A stretch of 64,000 nt of DNA from an uncultured Paracoccaceae bacterium (GCA_947499715.1 CANMPL010000001.1:1-64000); one strand, 5' to 3'. Counted from the first letter of the stretch, positions 45,437 to 55,569 are shown. The notes: generated from the sequence alone by a model not told the origin. Numbers and translations are program-made.

Positions 45437-47983
45437 ATGACCACCTACGCACCCGCTCAAATCGAACCCAAATGGCAAACCGCCTGGGATGACGCCGAGG
45501 CCTTCAAAGCCACGCGCACTGACGACAAGCCCAAGTATTACGTGCTTGAGATGTTCCCCTACCCCTCTGGCCGGATCCACATGGGGCACGTGCGCAACTA
45601 CACGATGGGCGACGTAATCGCCCGCTACAAGATCGCCACCGGCCACAACGTACTGCACCCGATGGGCTGGGACGCCTTTGGCATGCCTGCCGAAAACGCC
45701 GCGATGGCAATTGGCGGCCACCCCAAGGATTGGACCTACCAGAATATCGCCGACATGAAGGCGCAGATGAAGCCGATGGGCTGGTCACTGGACTGGTCGC
45801 GCGAATTGGCGACCTGTGATCCCGAATACTATGGCCAACAACAGGCCATGTTCATCGACTTTCTGTCCAAGGGCCTGATTTACCGCAAGAAAGCCACCGT
45901 CAACTGGGACCCGGTTGATATGACCGTGCTGGCCAACGAACAGGTGATCGATGGCAAGGGCTGGCGCTCTGGCGCGGATGTCGAACGCCGCGAGCTGACC
46001 CAATGGTTTTTCAAGATCAGCGATTATTCAGAAGAATTGCTCGACGCGATTGATCGGCTGGATAACTGGCCCGCCAAGGTCAAGCTGATGCAGGCCAACT
46101 GGATCGGCAAATCCCGCGGACTTGAGTTTGCGTTCAAGCGCACCGATGGCGGTGAGCCGATCACGGTCTATACGACCCGCCCCGACACCCTGAATGGCGC
46201 GTCCTTTGTGGGCATCTCGCCGGATCACCCGCTGGCTAAGGAACTCGCGGCTAAGGATCCTCGCGTCGAAGCCTTCCGCCTGGAATGTGCCAAGGGTGGC
46301 ACCACGGAAGAGGCTTTGGAAAAAGGCGAAAAGCTCGGGTTCGACACCGGCTTGACCGTGCAGCACCCGCTGAACCCAGACTGGCATCTGCCCGTCTGGA
46401 TCGCGAACTTCATCCTCATGGACTACGGCACCGGCGCCATCTTTGCCTGCCCCGCGCACGACCAGCGCGACCTTGATTTCTGCCGCAAATACGATCTGCC
46501 GGTCATCGACACCTTCTTTGCGATGGATGACGACACACCCGTTGCTGATACTGCCTTTGTGCCGCCCAAAACCGAAAAGGTGCGCTGGGTAAATCACTTC
46601 GCCGGCTTGACCGAAGCGACGGGCCAAGACGCCGTCGACACCACGATCGCCTTTGCTGAAAAGAACGGCTGGGGCACCGGCAAAACCCAATTCCGCCTGC
46701 GTGACTGGGGCCTCTCGCGCCAACGCTATTGGGGCTGCCCGATCCCAGTCGTCCATTGCGACGACTGCGGCGTCGTGCCCGAGAAAAAGGAAAACCTGCC
46801 GATTGAGTTGCCCTACGACGTCTCTTTCGACATCCCCGGCAACCCGCTTGATCGCCACCCCACTTGGCGCGATTGCGCCTGCCCGTCCTGTGGCAAGCCC
46901 GCACAACGCGAAACCGACACGATGGATACCTTCGTGGATTCGTCATGGTATTTTGCCCGCTTCACCGCGCCGCGAGCGGACACGCCAACAGTCGCCGAAG
47001 ACGCCGCCTATTGGATGAACGTCGACCAATATATCGGCGGCATTGAACACGCGATTTTGCACCTGTTGTATTCCCGCTTCTTCGCCCGCGCGATGAACAT
47101 GACCGGCCACCTGCCGCAAGGCACGGAAGAGCCGTTTGACGCGCTCTTCACCCAAGGCATGGTGACGCACGCGATCTATCAGACGCCATCGACCACAGGC
47201 GGCAAACCGACCTATCACTACCCCGAAGCGGTAGAGGAACGTGACGGCAAGGCCTTCCTGATCGACGGCGGACAAGAGGTGCAGGTTGTCCCCTCCGCCA
47301 AGATGTCCAAGTCCAAGAACAACGTGGTCGACCCAGACCGCATCGTTGCAGAATATGGCGCTGACACCGCGCGCTGGTTCGTTCTGTCCGACAGCCCGCC
47401 AGAACGCGACGTGGAATGGACGGCCTCTGGCGCCGAAGCCGCGGCCAAGCACCTCGCGCGGGTCTGGCGCATTGCCTCTGACGCCGCTACCTCCAAAGAG
47501 GGCGCGTCAGCAACCGATGAGGACCTCAAAAAGGCCACACATAAAGCCATCGCCGATGTCACCTCTGGCATCGAAACCTTCGGGTTTAATGCGGCCATTG
47601 CAAAGCTTTACGGCTTTACCAACACGCTGGCGAAATCCAAGGCAGGCGGTGACACCAAACGCTGGGCCGCCAAGACACTGGCGCAACTCATGGCCCCAAT
47701 GACCCCGCACCTGTCCGAAGAGATCTGGGCGCTTTTGGGCGGCGAAGGCCTGATCGTCAACGCGGCATGGCCCGTGGCGGACCCCGCGATGCTGGTTGAA
47801 GACACGGTGACATTACCGATCCAGATCAACGGCAAGCGCAAGGCAGAGGTGCAAGTGGCCGCCGACGCCGCCAAAGCCGACGTTGAGGCGCTTGCGCTTG
47901 AAACCGTCGCGCGGCAACTTGATGGGGCTACCCCGAAAAAGATCATCGTTGTCCCCGGCCGGATTGTGAACATTGTCATCTAA
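45437..47983 (+). CDS. leuS: leucyl-tRNA synthetase
   Basis: An 848-residue class I aminoacyl-tRNA synthetase charging tRNA-Leu. The HIGH-type signature is [12 protein letters not shown]; the CP1 editing domain follows with TRPDTLNG; the KMSKS loop reads AKMSKSKNN; the leucine-specific and anticodon-binding regions finish the protein. Its end overlaps lptE by 11 bases. Confidence 0.98.
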   Translation: MTTYAPAQIEPKWQTAWDDAEAFKATRTDDKPKYYVLEMFPYPSGRIHMGHVRNYTMGDVIARYKIATGHNVLHPMGWDAFGMPAENAAMAIGGHPKDWTYQNIADMKAQMKPMGWSLDWSRELATCDPEYYGQQQAMFIDFLSKGLIYRKKATVNWDPVDMTVLANEQVIDGKGWRSGADVERRELTQWFFKISDYSEELLDAIDRLDNWPAKVKLMQANWIGKSRGLEFAFKRTDGGEPITVYTTRPDTLNGASFVGISPDHPLAKELAAKDPRVEAFRLECAKGGTTEEALEKGEKLGFDTGLTVQHPLNPDWHLPVWIANFILMDYGTGAIFACPAHDQRDLDFCRKYDLPVIDTFFAMDDDTPVADTAFVPPKTEKVRWVNHFAGLTEATGQDAVDTTIAFAEKNGWGTGKTQFRLRDWGLSRQRYWGCPIPVVHCDDCGVVPEKKENLPIELPYDVSFDIPGNPLDRHPTWRDCACPSCGKPAQRETDTMDTFVDSSWYFARFTAPRADTPTVAEDAAYWMNVDQYIGGIEHAILHLLYSRFFARAMNMTGHLPQGTEEPFDALFTQGMVTHAIYQTPSTTGGKPTYHYPEAVEERDGKAFLIDGGQEVQVVPSAKMSKSKNNVVDPDRIVAEYGADTARWFVLSDSPPERDVEWTASGAEAAAKHLARVWRIASDAATSKEGASATDEDLKKATHKAIADVTSGIETFGFNAAIAKLYGFTNTLAKSKAGGDTKRWAAKTLAQLMAPMTPHLSEEIWALLGGEGLIVNAAWPVADPAMLVEDTVTLPIQINGKRKAEVQVAADAAKADVEALALETVARQLDGATPKKIIVVPGRIVNIVI

Positions 47984-48470
47984 CCCCGCCTTGCCTGCCC
48001 GCCGCACCGCCCTCTTGGGACTTTTGGTGCTGGCGGGCTGTGGCTTTGCCCCGGCCTTTGGCACCGGCGGTGCGGCCGCGACGCTGCGCAACGCCGTTAT
48101 GGTAGACGCCCCAGACACCGTGCCAGGCTTTCATCTCCGAACACGGATCACCGAACGGCTGGGGGCTGCGACCGCTCCGCGTTTCACATTGGCGGTGACA
48201 CTGCGCCAGGAACAAAAAGCCGCCGCCATCACCACCGAGGGCGACACAACCCGTGTGAACCTGCTGGGCTTTGTCGATTGGGCCGTGACCGACGCCGCCG
48301 GGTCGATCGTGGCACAGGGCAAATCCCAAACCTTCACCAGTTACTCTGCCACCGGATCCACCGTCGCAACCCAGACCGCCGCCAGCGATGCTGAAAAACG
48401 TCTGGTGACAGCGCTTGCCGACATGATCGTCGCTGACCTGACGGCGACTGCCGGGGATTGGGCGCGATGA
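47973..48470 (+). CDS. lptE: LPS-assembly lipoprotein LptE
   Basis: A 165-residue lipoprotein with lipobox LVLAGC (Cys about residue 23) and the FAPAFG start of mature LptE. It is the plug subunit of the LptD lipopolysaccharide translocon in the outer membrane. The start is TTG at 47973, overlapping the leuS end; no ATG is available before the signal peptide. Its stop overlaps holA as ATGA. The leuS-lptE-holA order is the conserved proteobacterial one. Confidence 0.92.
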   Translation: MSSNPALPARRTALLGLLVLAGCGFAPAFGTGGAAATLRNAVMVDAPDTVPGFHLRTRITERLGAATAPRFTLAVTLRQEQKAAAITTEGDTTRVNLLGFVDWAVTDAAGSIVAQGKSQTFTSYSATGSTVATQTAASDAEKRLVTALADMIVADLTATAGDWAR

Positions 48471-49489
48471 AACTGACAGGGCGTGACGCCGCCGCCTATC
48501 TCAAAAAACCCGACCCATCCCATGCGGGCCTGTTGCTCTTTGGCGCAGACGCGATGCGGGTTGCGGACAAGCGGCAGGGCGCAATTGCAGCCATCACCGG
48601 CCCCAACGCCGAAGAAGAAATGCGCCTCGCGCGCATCGCCGCTGCTGATCTGCGCAAGGATCCAGCGATGCTGAACGACGCGCTGAAAGCGCAAGGGTTC
48701 TTTCCTGGTCCGCGCGTCGCCTTTGTCGAAGGCGCGACCGATGGGCTGGCCAAGGTCTTTGACGCGGCCCTTGCCGATTGGCAGCCCGGCGATGCACAGA
48801 TCGTCGCTGCGGCTGGTCAACTGACGGCCAAGTCCGCTTTGCGTAAGGTCTTCGAAGGCCACCAAGCCGCCGTTGCGATTGGCATCTACGATGACCCACC
48901 CAGCCGCGCCGACATTGAAGAGGCGCTGGCAAAGGCAGGATTGCAGGATGTCCCGCGTGACGTCATGGAAGCCGTCACCGCGTTGTCGCAGACCCTGCAA
49001 CCGGGGGACTTTCGCCAAACGCTGGAAAAGCTCGGTCTTTACAAGCGCGGCGATTCAACCCCGCTGACCGTCACAGACCTGCAAGCCAACGCGCCCCAAT
49101 CGGCAGAGGTTGACGTCGACGACATCATCAACGTCGTGGCCACTGGCGATGCGCAGGCCATCGGTCCCACGCTACAGGAACTCTATTCCCAAGGTGTCGC
49201 GCCCGTCACCCTTTGCATCGGGGCGATGCGCCACTTTCGACGTTTGCATCAGGTGGCATCAGACCCCGGCGGCCCCGGTCAAGGTGTCGGCAAACTGCGC
49301 CCGCCGGTCTTTGGCCCGCGCCGCGATCAGATGACGCGGCAAGCCGGACAATGGGGCCGCGACCGGTTGGAACGCGCGCTGACCGCGCTGACCGACACCG
49401 ATCTGCAAATGCGCAGCGCCTCAACCGCGCCGACACATGCGCTGATGGAACGCACGCTCATCCGCCTCGCGATGATGGCGCGACGCTAG
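48467..49489 (+). CDS. holA: DNA polymerase III delta subunit
   Basis: A 340-residue clamp-loader subunit that opens the beta clamp. The N-terminal AAA+-like domain has GLLLFGADAMRVADKRQ; FFPGPRVAFVEGATDGL and the C-terminal collar LCIGAMRHFRRLHQVAS match HolA. ATG at 48467 overlaps lptE; a TTG at 48458 would add three residues. A bidirectional terminator follows. Confidence 0.95.
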   Translation: MKLTGRDAAAYLKKPDPSHAGLLLFGADAMRVADKRQGAIAAITGPNAEEEMRLARIAAADLRKDPAMLNDALKAQGFFPGPRVAFVEGATDGLAKVFDAALADWQPGDAQIVAAAGQLTAKSALRKVFEGHQAAVAIGIYDDPPSRADIEEALAKAGLQDVPRDVMEAVTALSQTLQPGDFRQTLEKLGLYKRGDSTPLTVTDLQANAPQSAEVDVDDIINVVATGDAQAIGPTLQELYSQGVAPVTLCIGAMRHFRRLHQVASDPGGPGQGVGKLRPPVFGPRRDQMTRQAGQWGRDRLERALTALTDTDLQMRSASTAPTHALMERTLIRLAMMARR

Positions 49490-49495
49490 AAACGC

Positions 49496-49526
49496 AAAAG
49501 GGCGCGCCGCTTTGGCACGCCCTTTT
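49496..49526. terminator. bidirectional terminator between holA and the twin small-protein genes
   Basis: AAAA, a 9-base-pair outer stem (49496-49504 with 49518-49526), one mismatch, 3 inner pairs and a short loop, ending TTTT on the plus strand and TTTTGCGTTT on the minus strand. Confidence 0.85.
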
Positions 49527-49551
49527 GACCGAATTCGCATGATTTCAGGTC

Positions 49552-49752
49552 TTAGAAAGAACCCGAAGCGGCAACCAGTGCGGCCAGCAGGCCCAGCACA
49601 ACGTAGCCAGAGTTGATGGTGCCAGCAGGTGCCGGAGTGTCGACCACGACGACCGGGGCTTCCATGACTTCAGGGGCCAGGCCACCAGCGGTGGCAGCAG
49701 AACCAGCAACTGCGATGGCAGCGGCGGCAGCAAGTGTAGTTGTAATACGCAT
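49552..49752 (-). CDS. secreted 66-residue hydrophobic mini-protein, paralogue 2
   Basis: A 66-residue protein with a signal peptide (MRITTTLAAAAAIAVAG, likely cleavage after ATA at residue 22), an acidic/valine-rich middle (EVMEAPVVVVD) and a C-terminal hydrophobic segment (about 49-63) ending ASGSF. It is 57/66 identical to the neighbouring paralogue. I do not recognise a named family. It follows YjbH and YjbF genes on the same strand, a position comparable to the small secreted YjbE/GfcA proteins of enterobacteria. Start ATG at 49752; a TTG two codons earlier is unlikely. Confidence 0.8.
   Translation of the reverse strand: MRITTTLAAAAAIAVAGSAATAGGLAPEVMEAPVVVVDTPAPAGTINSGYVVLGLLAALVAASGSF
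49658..49690. repeat. 33-base direct repeat, copy in small-protein paralogue 2
   Basis: Identical to 49937-49969 in the neighbouring paralogue. It encodes the GGLAPEVMEA segment just after the predicted signal cleavage site. The run of identity within otherwise diverged DNA suggests recent duplication or gene conversion. Confidence 0.9.
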
Positions 49753-49781
49753 TGTCAAATCTCCATAGTTTAGATGTGCGA

Positions 49782-49804
49782 AAGGCTGGCACAGGGCCAG
49801 CCTT
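49782..49804 (-). terminator. hairpin between the two small-protein genes
   Basis: A perfect 9-base-pair stem (49782-49790 with 49796-49804) and 5-base loop. On the minus strand it is followed by TTTCG, a weak U tract, so partial termination or transcript stabilisation between the twins is plausible. Confidence 0.55.
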
Positions 49805-49830
49805 CCATATTCAAGCTTCTAATCAGGTGA

Positions 49831-50031
49831 TTAGAAAGAGCCAGAAGCAGCAACCAGAGCTGCCAGCAGGCCGAGAACAACGTAACCGCTGTTGATCGAG
49901 CCACCTGCAACAGGTGCGTCAACGACGACAACTGGTGCTTCCATGACTTCAGGGGCCAGGCCACCAGCGTTGGCAGCGGCACCAGTTACAGCGATAGCAG
50001 CTGCGGCGGCGAGAGTAGTGGTAAGGCGCAT
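49831..50031 (-). CDS. secreted 66-residue hydrophobic mini-protein, paralogue 1
   Basis: A 66-residue protein nearly identical in design to its downstream twin: signal peptide to about residue 22 (ANA cleavage), mature EVMEAPVVVVDAP segment, then a hydrophobic C-terminal stretch GYVVLGLLAALVAAS. ATG at 50031 is preceded by GGAG at 8 bases, which fixes the start; a longer in-frame extension exists but is unlikely. The mature product of about 44 residues would sit in or cross the envelope. Codon use (gct, gca, gtt) suggests strong expression. Function unknown. Confidence 0.82.
   Translation of the reverse strand: MRLTTTLAAAAAIAVTGAAANAGGLAPEVMEAPVVVVDAPVAGGSINSGYVVLGLLAALVAASGSF
49937..49969. 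repeat. 33-base direct repeat, copy in small-protein paralogue 1
   Basis: The partner of the identical 33-base run in the downstream twin, 279 bases away. Confidence 0.9.
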
Positions 50032-50138
50032 GTCGGTACTCCAATTAGATGCACTTTGATTGACGATCACGAATTGTCTACCGACGTTTTCACGTCAAAA
50101 CAAGCCACTAATTCAAAACCAACCCAGCGCAGGCCACA

Positions 50139-50801
50139 TTATGGTCGTTCAAGAACCAAGAATCCGGTCGCAGGTGCCACGGCTTGGCTGCTTTTTATGA
50201 TAGCGCCACCAGTCGCAACCCAATAAGTGTTTGAAAACGCTGTTCTTTCGCCCCTACAGGACTCCTCAAAGCGCCGTGTCGGCGTGGTCTTGCCCAAAAT
50301 TTCAATAGATTCAGACCCTGTTAATGCGATGCTGCACTGCAACACCTCTTGTGAAATTTGGTCAAGGTCCGTGATTGTTTCATGGATTCGCTGCGCGTTT
50401 CCGCCGCCCGCGGCGATCGCCGCTCGCACGCCGCGCGCGTCAACCGCAATCAGGTCGCGCGGGAATCCTCGTGTCGCGACAATGATTCCATTTTCCAAAG
50501 TGACCGCCACATTATCAGCGCTCAGCCATGTGACCCGGTTTCCGTTCGTGGACGCGACCACAAGCGACGCCACCGAATTTCCGCCATACGCGGTGACCAG
50601 AAGAAAGGCACCGGGATTGGCGTCAACCTGCGCGCGGGTCAGGACCGGGGCAGCTGGTGCTGCCGCGCCGCCGCCACCAGTCAGGCCTGCAACCCGTTGC
50701 TGCACAACCGCCAGAAATCCTTTGGCGGCTGAATTTTCATACATCGGTCCGCAGGCCGTCAGTAACGCAAGTGCCGCCGCAAAGACTGTTGTTCTTTTCA
50801 T
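50139..50801 (-). CDS. YjbF/GfcB-type capsule or exopolysaccharide lipoprotein
   Basis: A 220-residue lipoprotein: lipobox LLTAC with the cysteine at about residue 17, then a YjbF-like core with WLSADNVAVTLENGIIVATRGFPRDLIA split by loops, two further cysteines (LQCSI, EESCRG) and a VATGGAIIKSSQAVAP end. YjbF/GfcB proteins belong to group 4 capsule and Yjb exopolysaccharide operons. ATG at 50801 overlaps the YjbH stop as ATGA, so the two are coupled. Confidence 0.82.
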   Translation of the reverse strand: MKRTTVFAAALALLTACGPMYENSAAKGFLAVVQQRVAGLTGGGGAAAPAAPVLTRAQVDANPGAFLLVTAYGGNSVASLVVASTNGNRVTWLSADNVAVTLENGIIVATRGFPRDLIAVDARGVRAAIAAGGGNAQRIHETITDLDQISQEVLQCSIALTGSESIEILGKTTPTRRFEESCRGERTAFSNTYWVATGGAIIKSSQAVAPATGFLVLERP

Positions 50802-53029
50802 CGCCAAAAGCGTCCCCAAGTGTCGTCCAATTCGGAACGCTGCCCACCGCGCACAGCCTCATATAGCCGCCCCTGCACCTGAACGCGTGCTCCACCATCC
50901 CGTGAAAGCGATTGCAAGGTCGTGCTCGTGGTGCGCCGCGATGGTGTACCGATAAAGTAATCGTAGGGGATGGTGATCCGGATCCCCTTGTCAAATGACC
51001 CTTCACCGAACTGATCAAACGGCATGTCGGTCAGAGTGAAATAGCCGCCGATCTTCCAGCCGTTTTCGAACTCGCGATCCAGCGCAAAGGTCGCTCCCCA
51101 GTCGCCTGCCAGATATCGTCCAGCGTCAACACGAGCCTCAAAGCCCTTGCCAATGTCAAAATAGGCGGACACATGGCCTGAGACGACCGTATAGTCGCCG
51201 TCCTCAACCCGGTTGCGGAACCCCGTGACAGGGTCACGTTCTGTCCGGTACTGGGCAAAGCCAAGACCCATATCCTGATCTCGCATTGCGAGGTAATTCA
51301 CTTCAGCGCCCAGCGCAAAACGACTGCCGACAGGCGCATAAAGCACCTCGGTCGAGATCCCGCCATACATCTGTTCCAGATAACCCGCTGTCACTCGACC
51401 ATAGACCTCGGGGGTAAGCCGCGAATAATATGCTGCAGTCAGGTGTCGCAGGTTCAAATCGCCGTCACGACCAAAAAAGGCCTGATCGGTCCGGACGTTG
51501 GCGTAGTCATTGGGGTTGTCAAAAAACCGCAGCGCTTCTTGCGCGCCCAATGCCGATTGTCGGACCCTGCCCGATATCACGAAGTTGCGGCTAACATGAT
51601 ATTCCGCATCCGCTTGAATACCGACATCTGCCTCCAAAGCACTCGTCCCGCTGAAAATCGTCAGGTTTAGGTAAGGCCCGATGCCCCAACGGAATCGGGG
51701 GCCTGGGGCGGGGTTCATTACTAGCCCGTCAACCGCACCGGCCTGTCCAAAACTGGCCGCATCATAGATTGCTGCCGTGCCACCAACCCGGTTTTCAAGT
51801 TGCTCAATCTGGCGTCGTGGCAGCGTTACGGACGAAAGCGGCAAACCCGCTTGCATAGGCTCAAGAACAAAAGTCTGCACCGATGGCGGAATGATCTGCG
51901 TCATCATCCGGGCCGCGCGGCCCATCGCCTGCGCCTCAGAACGGTAGCGCGTATTTTCATACCGCAGACGCGCCGTGCGGTCGGTGATCTCAAGCCCGAC
52001 CAGCTCTATTCCTTCTACTTGCAGCAACTGGGTCAAACCGGCCCGTACCGCAGGCTCTGGCTGCTTGACCTGATCCCAGGTTTGCGCAGCCCGCTGATCA
52101 GCTGTCCGCACACGAACAGGCGCTGGCGCTGGATCAAGCCCGCTGGCCGTCGATCGCTTCGCGGGATTTATCAGGAACGTTGCACTCGCCGACAGGTCCT
52201 CGCCATTCAGGTAAGCAGCATTCAGCTCAACTCCCGGGCGTGGACGATATGACAAGCCAAAGTTCAAGGGTGAACTGACGTTCACAGCCGGTGTAAACGT
52301 TTCTTTCAGATATGCGTTAGAGGAATATTCTGCCTTGATGCCTAGCGCCGGGCTTAACTGATACTCAAATCCACCAAAGAACGCAGCATCACCTCGGAAG
52401 AACTGATTGACTGAAATCGTACCGCCGTTGCCTGCGTCATCCTCATTTCCTTGCACACGATCCACGTAGACAGGTCGTGTGTCAAAGCCGGAATCAATCA
52501 CACCAAATGGGTTGCTGAAACCATTGCGGCTGCCCAATCGCCCCCAACCCAAACCGCCCGTGACGATCAGATTGGACCCGACAGATTTCGACCCCACAAT
52601 ATATTCGGATCCAAATCGTCCGGTCCCAAGAAAGTCGCGCAGACCAACCGCGATGGCAGGCAAATACTGACTTTCATCGGTCAATCGGTACTGCAGGTCA
52701 AAACTGCGGTCGAATGTCCTTTTAGTCCGTGCCGCATCGGGGTTTGCGGGGTCAACAATCTGCCAGTTGTCAAATGTCGAATAGCGAAATGCACCCGATA
52801 GACGATCAGTTAGCTGGTAGTTGAAAGAGGTCTTATAGCCCCCCGATCCAGCATAGCTAATCGTTGCCGCGATATCACCCTGACCGGCACTTTCAGCCGT
52901 CGGCATCTCCAACAAGCCCGGTGTCCCAAAAACCGTATAAGACGGCCCATTATCCTGCGCCTGCGTGCCATGCCCAAGGGCCAGCAGCAATGCCGCATAT
53001 CCAACTGTCCGCACATAGCTGCTCCGCAT
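50798..53029 (-). CDS. YjbH-type outer-membrane exopolysaccharide protein
   Basis: A 743-residue exported protein (signal peptide cleaved near TQAQD) with a YjbH domain: YTVFGTPGLLEMPTAESA near the N-terminus, repeated beta strands with aromatic girdles, GDLNLRHLTAAYYSRLTPEVYGRVTAGYLE split over strands and a C-terminal beta barrel (YFDIGKGFEARVDAGRYLAGDWG). YjbH-family proteins are thought to export exopolysaccharide across the outer membrane. No glycosyltransferase or periplasmic export gene is nearby, so polymer synthesis must be encoded elsewhere. Confidence 0.88.
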   Translation of the reverse strand: MRSSYVRTVGYAALLLALGHGTQAQDNGPSYTVFGTPGLLEMPTAESAGQGDIAATISYAGSGGYKTSFNYQLTDRLSGAFRYSTFDNWQIVDPANPDAARTKRTFDRSFDLQYRLTDESQYLPAIAVGLRDFLGTGRFGSEYIVGSKSVGSNLIVTGGLGWGRLGSRNGFSNPFGVIDSGFDTRPVYVDRVQGNEDDAGNGGTISVNQFFRGDAAFFGGFEYQLSPALGIKAEYSSNAYLKETFTPAVNVSSPLNFGLSYRPRPGVELNAAYLNGEDLSASATFLINPAKRSTASGLDPAPAPVRVRTADQRAAQTWDQVKQPEPAVRAGLTQLLQVEGIELVGLEITDRTARLRYENTRYRSEAQAMGRAARMMTQIIPPSVQTFVLEPMQAGLPLSSVTLPRRQIEQLENRVGGTAAIYDAASFGQAGAVDGLVMNPAPGPRFRWGIGPYLNLTIFSGTSALEADVGIQADAEYHVSRNFVISGRVRQSALGAQEALRFFDNPNDYANVRTDQAFFGRDGDLNLRHLTAAYYSRLTPEVYGRVTAGYLEQMYGGISTEVLYAPVGSRFALGAEVNYLAMRDQDMGLGFAQYRTERDPVTGFRNRVEDGDYTVVSGHVSAYFDIGKGFEARVDAGRYLAGDWGATFALDREFENGWKIGGYFTLTDMPFDQFGEGSFDKGIRITIPYDYFIGTPSRRTTSTTLQSLSRDGGARVQVQGRLYEAVRGGQRSELDDTWGRFWR

Positions 53030-53098
53030 GTCGCAACCCCCGCCTGTTTTGCTTAGTTTCGTGTCTACCCCGGCAGGGTTCAGATTGGAATCGTCTTT

Positions 53099-54256
53099 TT
53101 AGGCGGCGGGCGAGGTGTTGCCCGCCCAATTCAGCGCCCCAAGGGCCGCGTATCGCCCGGTCGCCAGACAGGCCGTGATCAGGTAGCCGCCCGTCGGGGC
53201 CTCCCAATCCAGCATCTCGCCGGCTGCAAAAACGCCCGGCCTGTCGCGCACCATCAGATCGCCGCCCAGCGCATCAAACCGCAGTCCTCCGGCGGTCGAA
53301 ATCGCCTCATCCATAGGTCGCGGCCCTTGATGCAAGATCCGCAAGCCCTTGATCGTGCTTGCTAAATCATCACCAAACGGACGCCCGAACTCATTCAGCA
53401 AACCAATGCGCACGGGATCAAGCCGCAGCACCTTGCGCAAATGATTGGACAGGCTGACCTTGCCGCGCGGCCTATCCAATGCCGCGCGCACCTGCGCCAG
53501 CGACCGGTCCGGCAGCAGATCCACCACAAGCGGCGCCCCATCGCGCATCGCAGCAGAGACTTCGTAAATCCCGCCGCCCTCGATCCCGCGGGCCGAGATC
53601 ACAAATTCGCCACGTGATGCCAGATTGCCAGCCGTCAGCGCCACACCTTTGACCGGCTTGCCCAAATGGGCCGCCATATGGCCCGACCACTTCACCACAA
53701 ATCCGCAATTCGCCGGACGCAGCGGCGTCACATCCGCAAAACGGTCAACCCATTGCCCGTCCGATCCCAGTCGCGCCCAGCTGCCCCCACCGCAAGCGCA
53801 AATGGTCAGGTCGGCGGCAATGGAAGGGTGCCCCGCGAACAAGGTCTCACCGCCGTCCCAGCCCACCCAGCGGTGCCGCGTCAGCAATGTCACGCCTTGG
53901 CTGTTCAACCGCCCCATCCACGCGCGCAACAAGGGCGATGCCTTCATCGCCTTGGGAAACACCCGCCCGGTTGATCCGGTAAACAATGGCTGGCCCAAAC
54001 CTTCGGCCCAGGCCATGACCTCATCAGGTCCAAATGCTGCCAAAGCCGCAGCAAGCACGGGTGGCATCACCCCATAAGCGGCGTCAAAGTCATCAGTGAC
54101 CTTTGTCAGATTTAGCCCCGACTTACCTGCCATCAGAAATTTGCGCCCGACGCTTGGCATCTGATCAACAAGCGTTACCGAAACCCCCGCGCCAGACAGG
54201 ACCTCGGCCGCCATCAGGCCCGCCGGGCCGGCACCAATCACAAGGGCCGTGGTCAC
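53099..54256 (-). CDS. TIGR03862/HI0933-type flavoprotein
   Basis: A 385-residue FAD-dependent protein: TALVIGAGPAGLMAAEVL, then the family block GRKFLMAGKSGLNLT, and a C-terminal GGDLMVRDRPGVFAAGEMLDWEAPTGGY split at the isoalloxazine-binding site. It belongs to the HI0933/BaiN-like family, whose reactions are mostly unknown. Its start overlaps the MscS gene stop as ATGA. Confidence 0.9.
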   Translation of the reverse strand: MTTALVIGAGPAGLMAAEVLSGAGVSVTLVDQMPSVGRKFLMAGKSGLNLTKVTDDFDAAYGVMPPVLAAALAAFGPDEVMAWAEGLGQPLFTGSTGRVFPKAMKASPLLRAWMGRLNSQGVTLLTRHRWVGWDGGETLFAGHPSIAADLTICACGGGSWARLGSDGQWVDRFADVTPLRPANCGFVVKWSGHMAAHLGKPVKGVALTAGNLASRGEFVISARGIEGGGIYEVSAAMRDGAPLVVDLLPDRSLAQVRAALDRPRGKVSLSNHLRKVLRLDPVRIGLLNEFGRPFGDDLASTIKGLRILHQGPRPMDEAISTAGGLRFDALGGDLMVRDRPGVFAAGEMLDWEAPTGGYLITACLATGRYAALGALNWAGNTSPAA

Positions 54257-55569
54257 GCGCTTTCAGGCGTCGGAAACCCGCCCTTAATCTCGACCACGCG
54301 CTGTGGGAACGGTATCTCGATACCTTCGGCCTTCAGCGCATTCCAGATCAGGAACAGCACATCGCTGGTATATTTGTTCTTGCCATCGTCAATGCCTTCG
54401 ACCCAGAACTCCACCGCGAAATTGATCCCGCTATCACCAAAGCCGCGCAGCTCAACATCCGGCAATTCAGGCTCTGACAAGACGCCGGGATGCGTCAGCA
54501 CGGCCTTTTGCACGATATCGGGGATCAGATTGATGTCGGTGTCGTAGCTGACCGAAAACTCCGCCTCGAGCCGATTGGCGGACCCGCTATCGGAATAATT
54601 CACCACCCGTGTGGTGATGAAATCCTCGTTTGGCACCACGATCCAGCGCCCATCATAGGTTTCCAAAATCGTGGCCCGTGCCGTCATCTTGATGATCGTG
54701 CCCGCCTCACCGCCATCAAGCTCGACATAATCGCCGACGGTCGCCTGACCCTCCAGCAGCAGGATCACGCCCGAGATAAAGTTCGATGCAATCTTTTGCA
54801 GACCAAAACCAAGGCCAACACCGACCGCACCACCGATAATGGCGAGTGATGACAGGTTGATCCCCATGATGTTCATCAACAAAAGGAAAGCGAAGCCAAA
54901 GATCGCAAATTCCGCTGTCTTGACCAAAAGCTGCCGGATAGCCGGGCGCATAGGCTGCTTTTCGATATAGGTCGCCGTCTGGCTGTTGGACCATGTGCCC
55001 AACCAGAACAGGATGCTGCCAGCAATGATGCCGCGCACAATCGCCATGATCGAGAATTTGATATTCCCCACACCCACTGTGGTTTCTGTCAGGAACAGTG
55101 AAACGTCGTCAAAAATGCCCAGCGCATAAAGGGCTGCAATCGGCACCACGACGTATTTTGCCAAGGCCTTCAGGAACGGTTCTTTGATGATATTTTCCGC
55201 CAACGCTCTGGCGGCAAGGAAGATAAACACCCTTTTGCCAAAGGCGATCACCGCGCCAGAGCCAAAGATCGACCGGGTGACCTGCTCGCCGATGGCGGTC
55301 AAACCATAAGCCAGCAACGGCAGCAAAAGTGGCAGGAACATCAGCAGATATAGCCGCCCCTTGGACAGGATCGACGTGGATCCCTCTGGCGGGGTCAGCA
55401 GCGTCGTGATCCGCCGCGACATGATCCGGTTGATCAGGCGCGCCAAAAGATAGGCGGCGATCAGCAAACCAAACTGCGACCAGGCCGCAGGCGACAATAA
55501 CCAGTCTTGCGCGATCACAAGGCCCTGATCCAGATACCCGCGTGCGGTTTCGATGAGTTCACTGTCCAT
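54253..55569 (-). CDS. MscS-family mechanosensitive ion channel
   Basis: A 438-residue inner-membrane channel: about five N-terminal helices, the pore-lining MscS TM3 with GGAVGVGLGFGLQKIASNF, then the beta domain (VGDYVELDGGEAGTI, IVVPNEDFITTRVVNYS) and a C-terminal alpha/beta domain ending IEIPFPQRVVEI. It would protect against osmotic downshock. It overlaps the following flavoprotein gene. Confidence 0.93.
   Translation of the reverse strand: MDSELIETARGYLDQGLVIAQDWLLSPAAWSQFGLLIAAYLLARLINRIMSRRITTLLTPPEGSTSILSKGRLYLLMFLPLLLPLLAYGLTAIGEQVTRSIFGSGAVIAFGKRVFIFLAARALAENIIKEPFLKALAKYVVVPIAALYALGIFDDVSLFLTETTVGVGNIKFSIMAIVRGIIAGSILFWLGTWSNSQTATYIEKQPMRPAIRQLLVKTAEFAIFGFAFLLLMNIMGINLSSLAIIGGAVGVGLGFGLQKIASNFISGVILLLEGQATVGDYVELDGGEAGTIIKMTARATILETYDGRWIVVPNEDFITTRVVNYSDSGSANRLEAEFSVSYDTDINLIPDIVQKAVLTHPGVLSEPELPDVELRGFGDSGINFAVEFWVEGIDDGKNKYTSDVLFLIWNALKAEGIEIPFPQRVVEIKGGFPTPESA

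Noticed and set aside
50083-50096. GACGT-TTTC-ACGTC inverted repeat upstream of the small-protein twins as a terminator of the YjbF gene
   Set aside because: The stem is only 5 pairs and no T-run follows on the minus strand.
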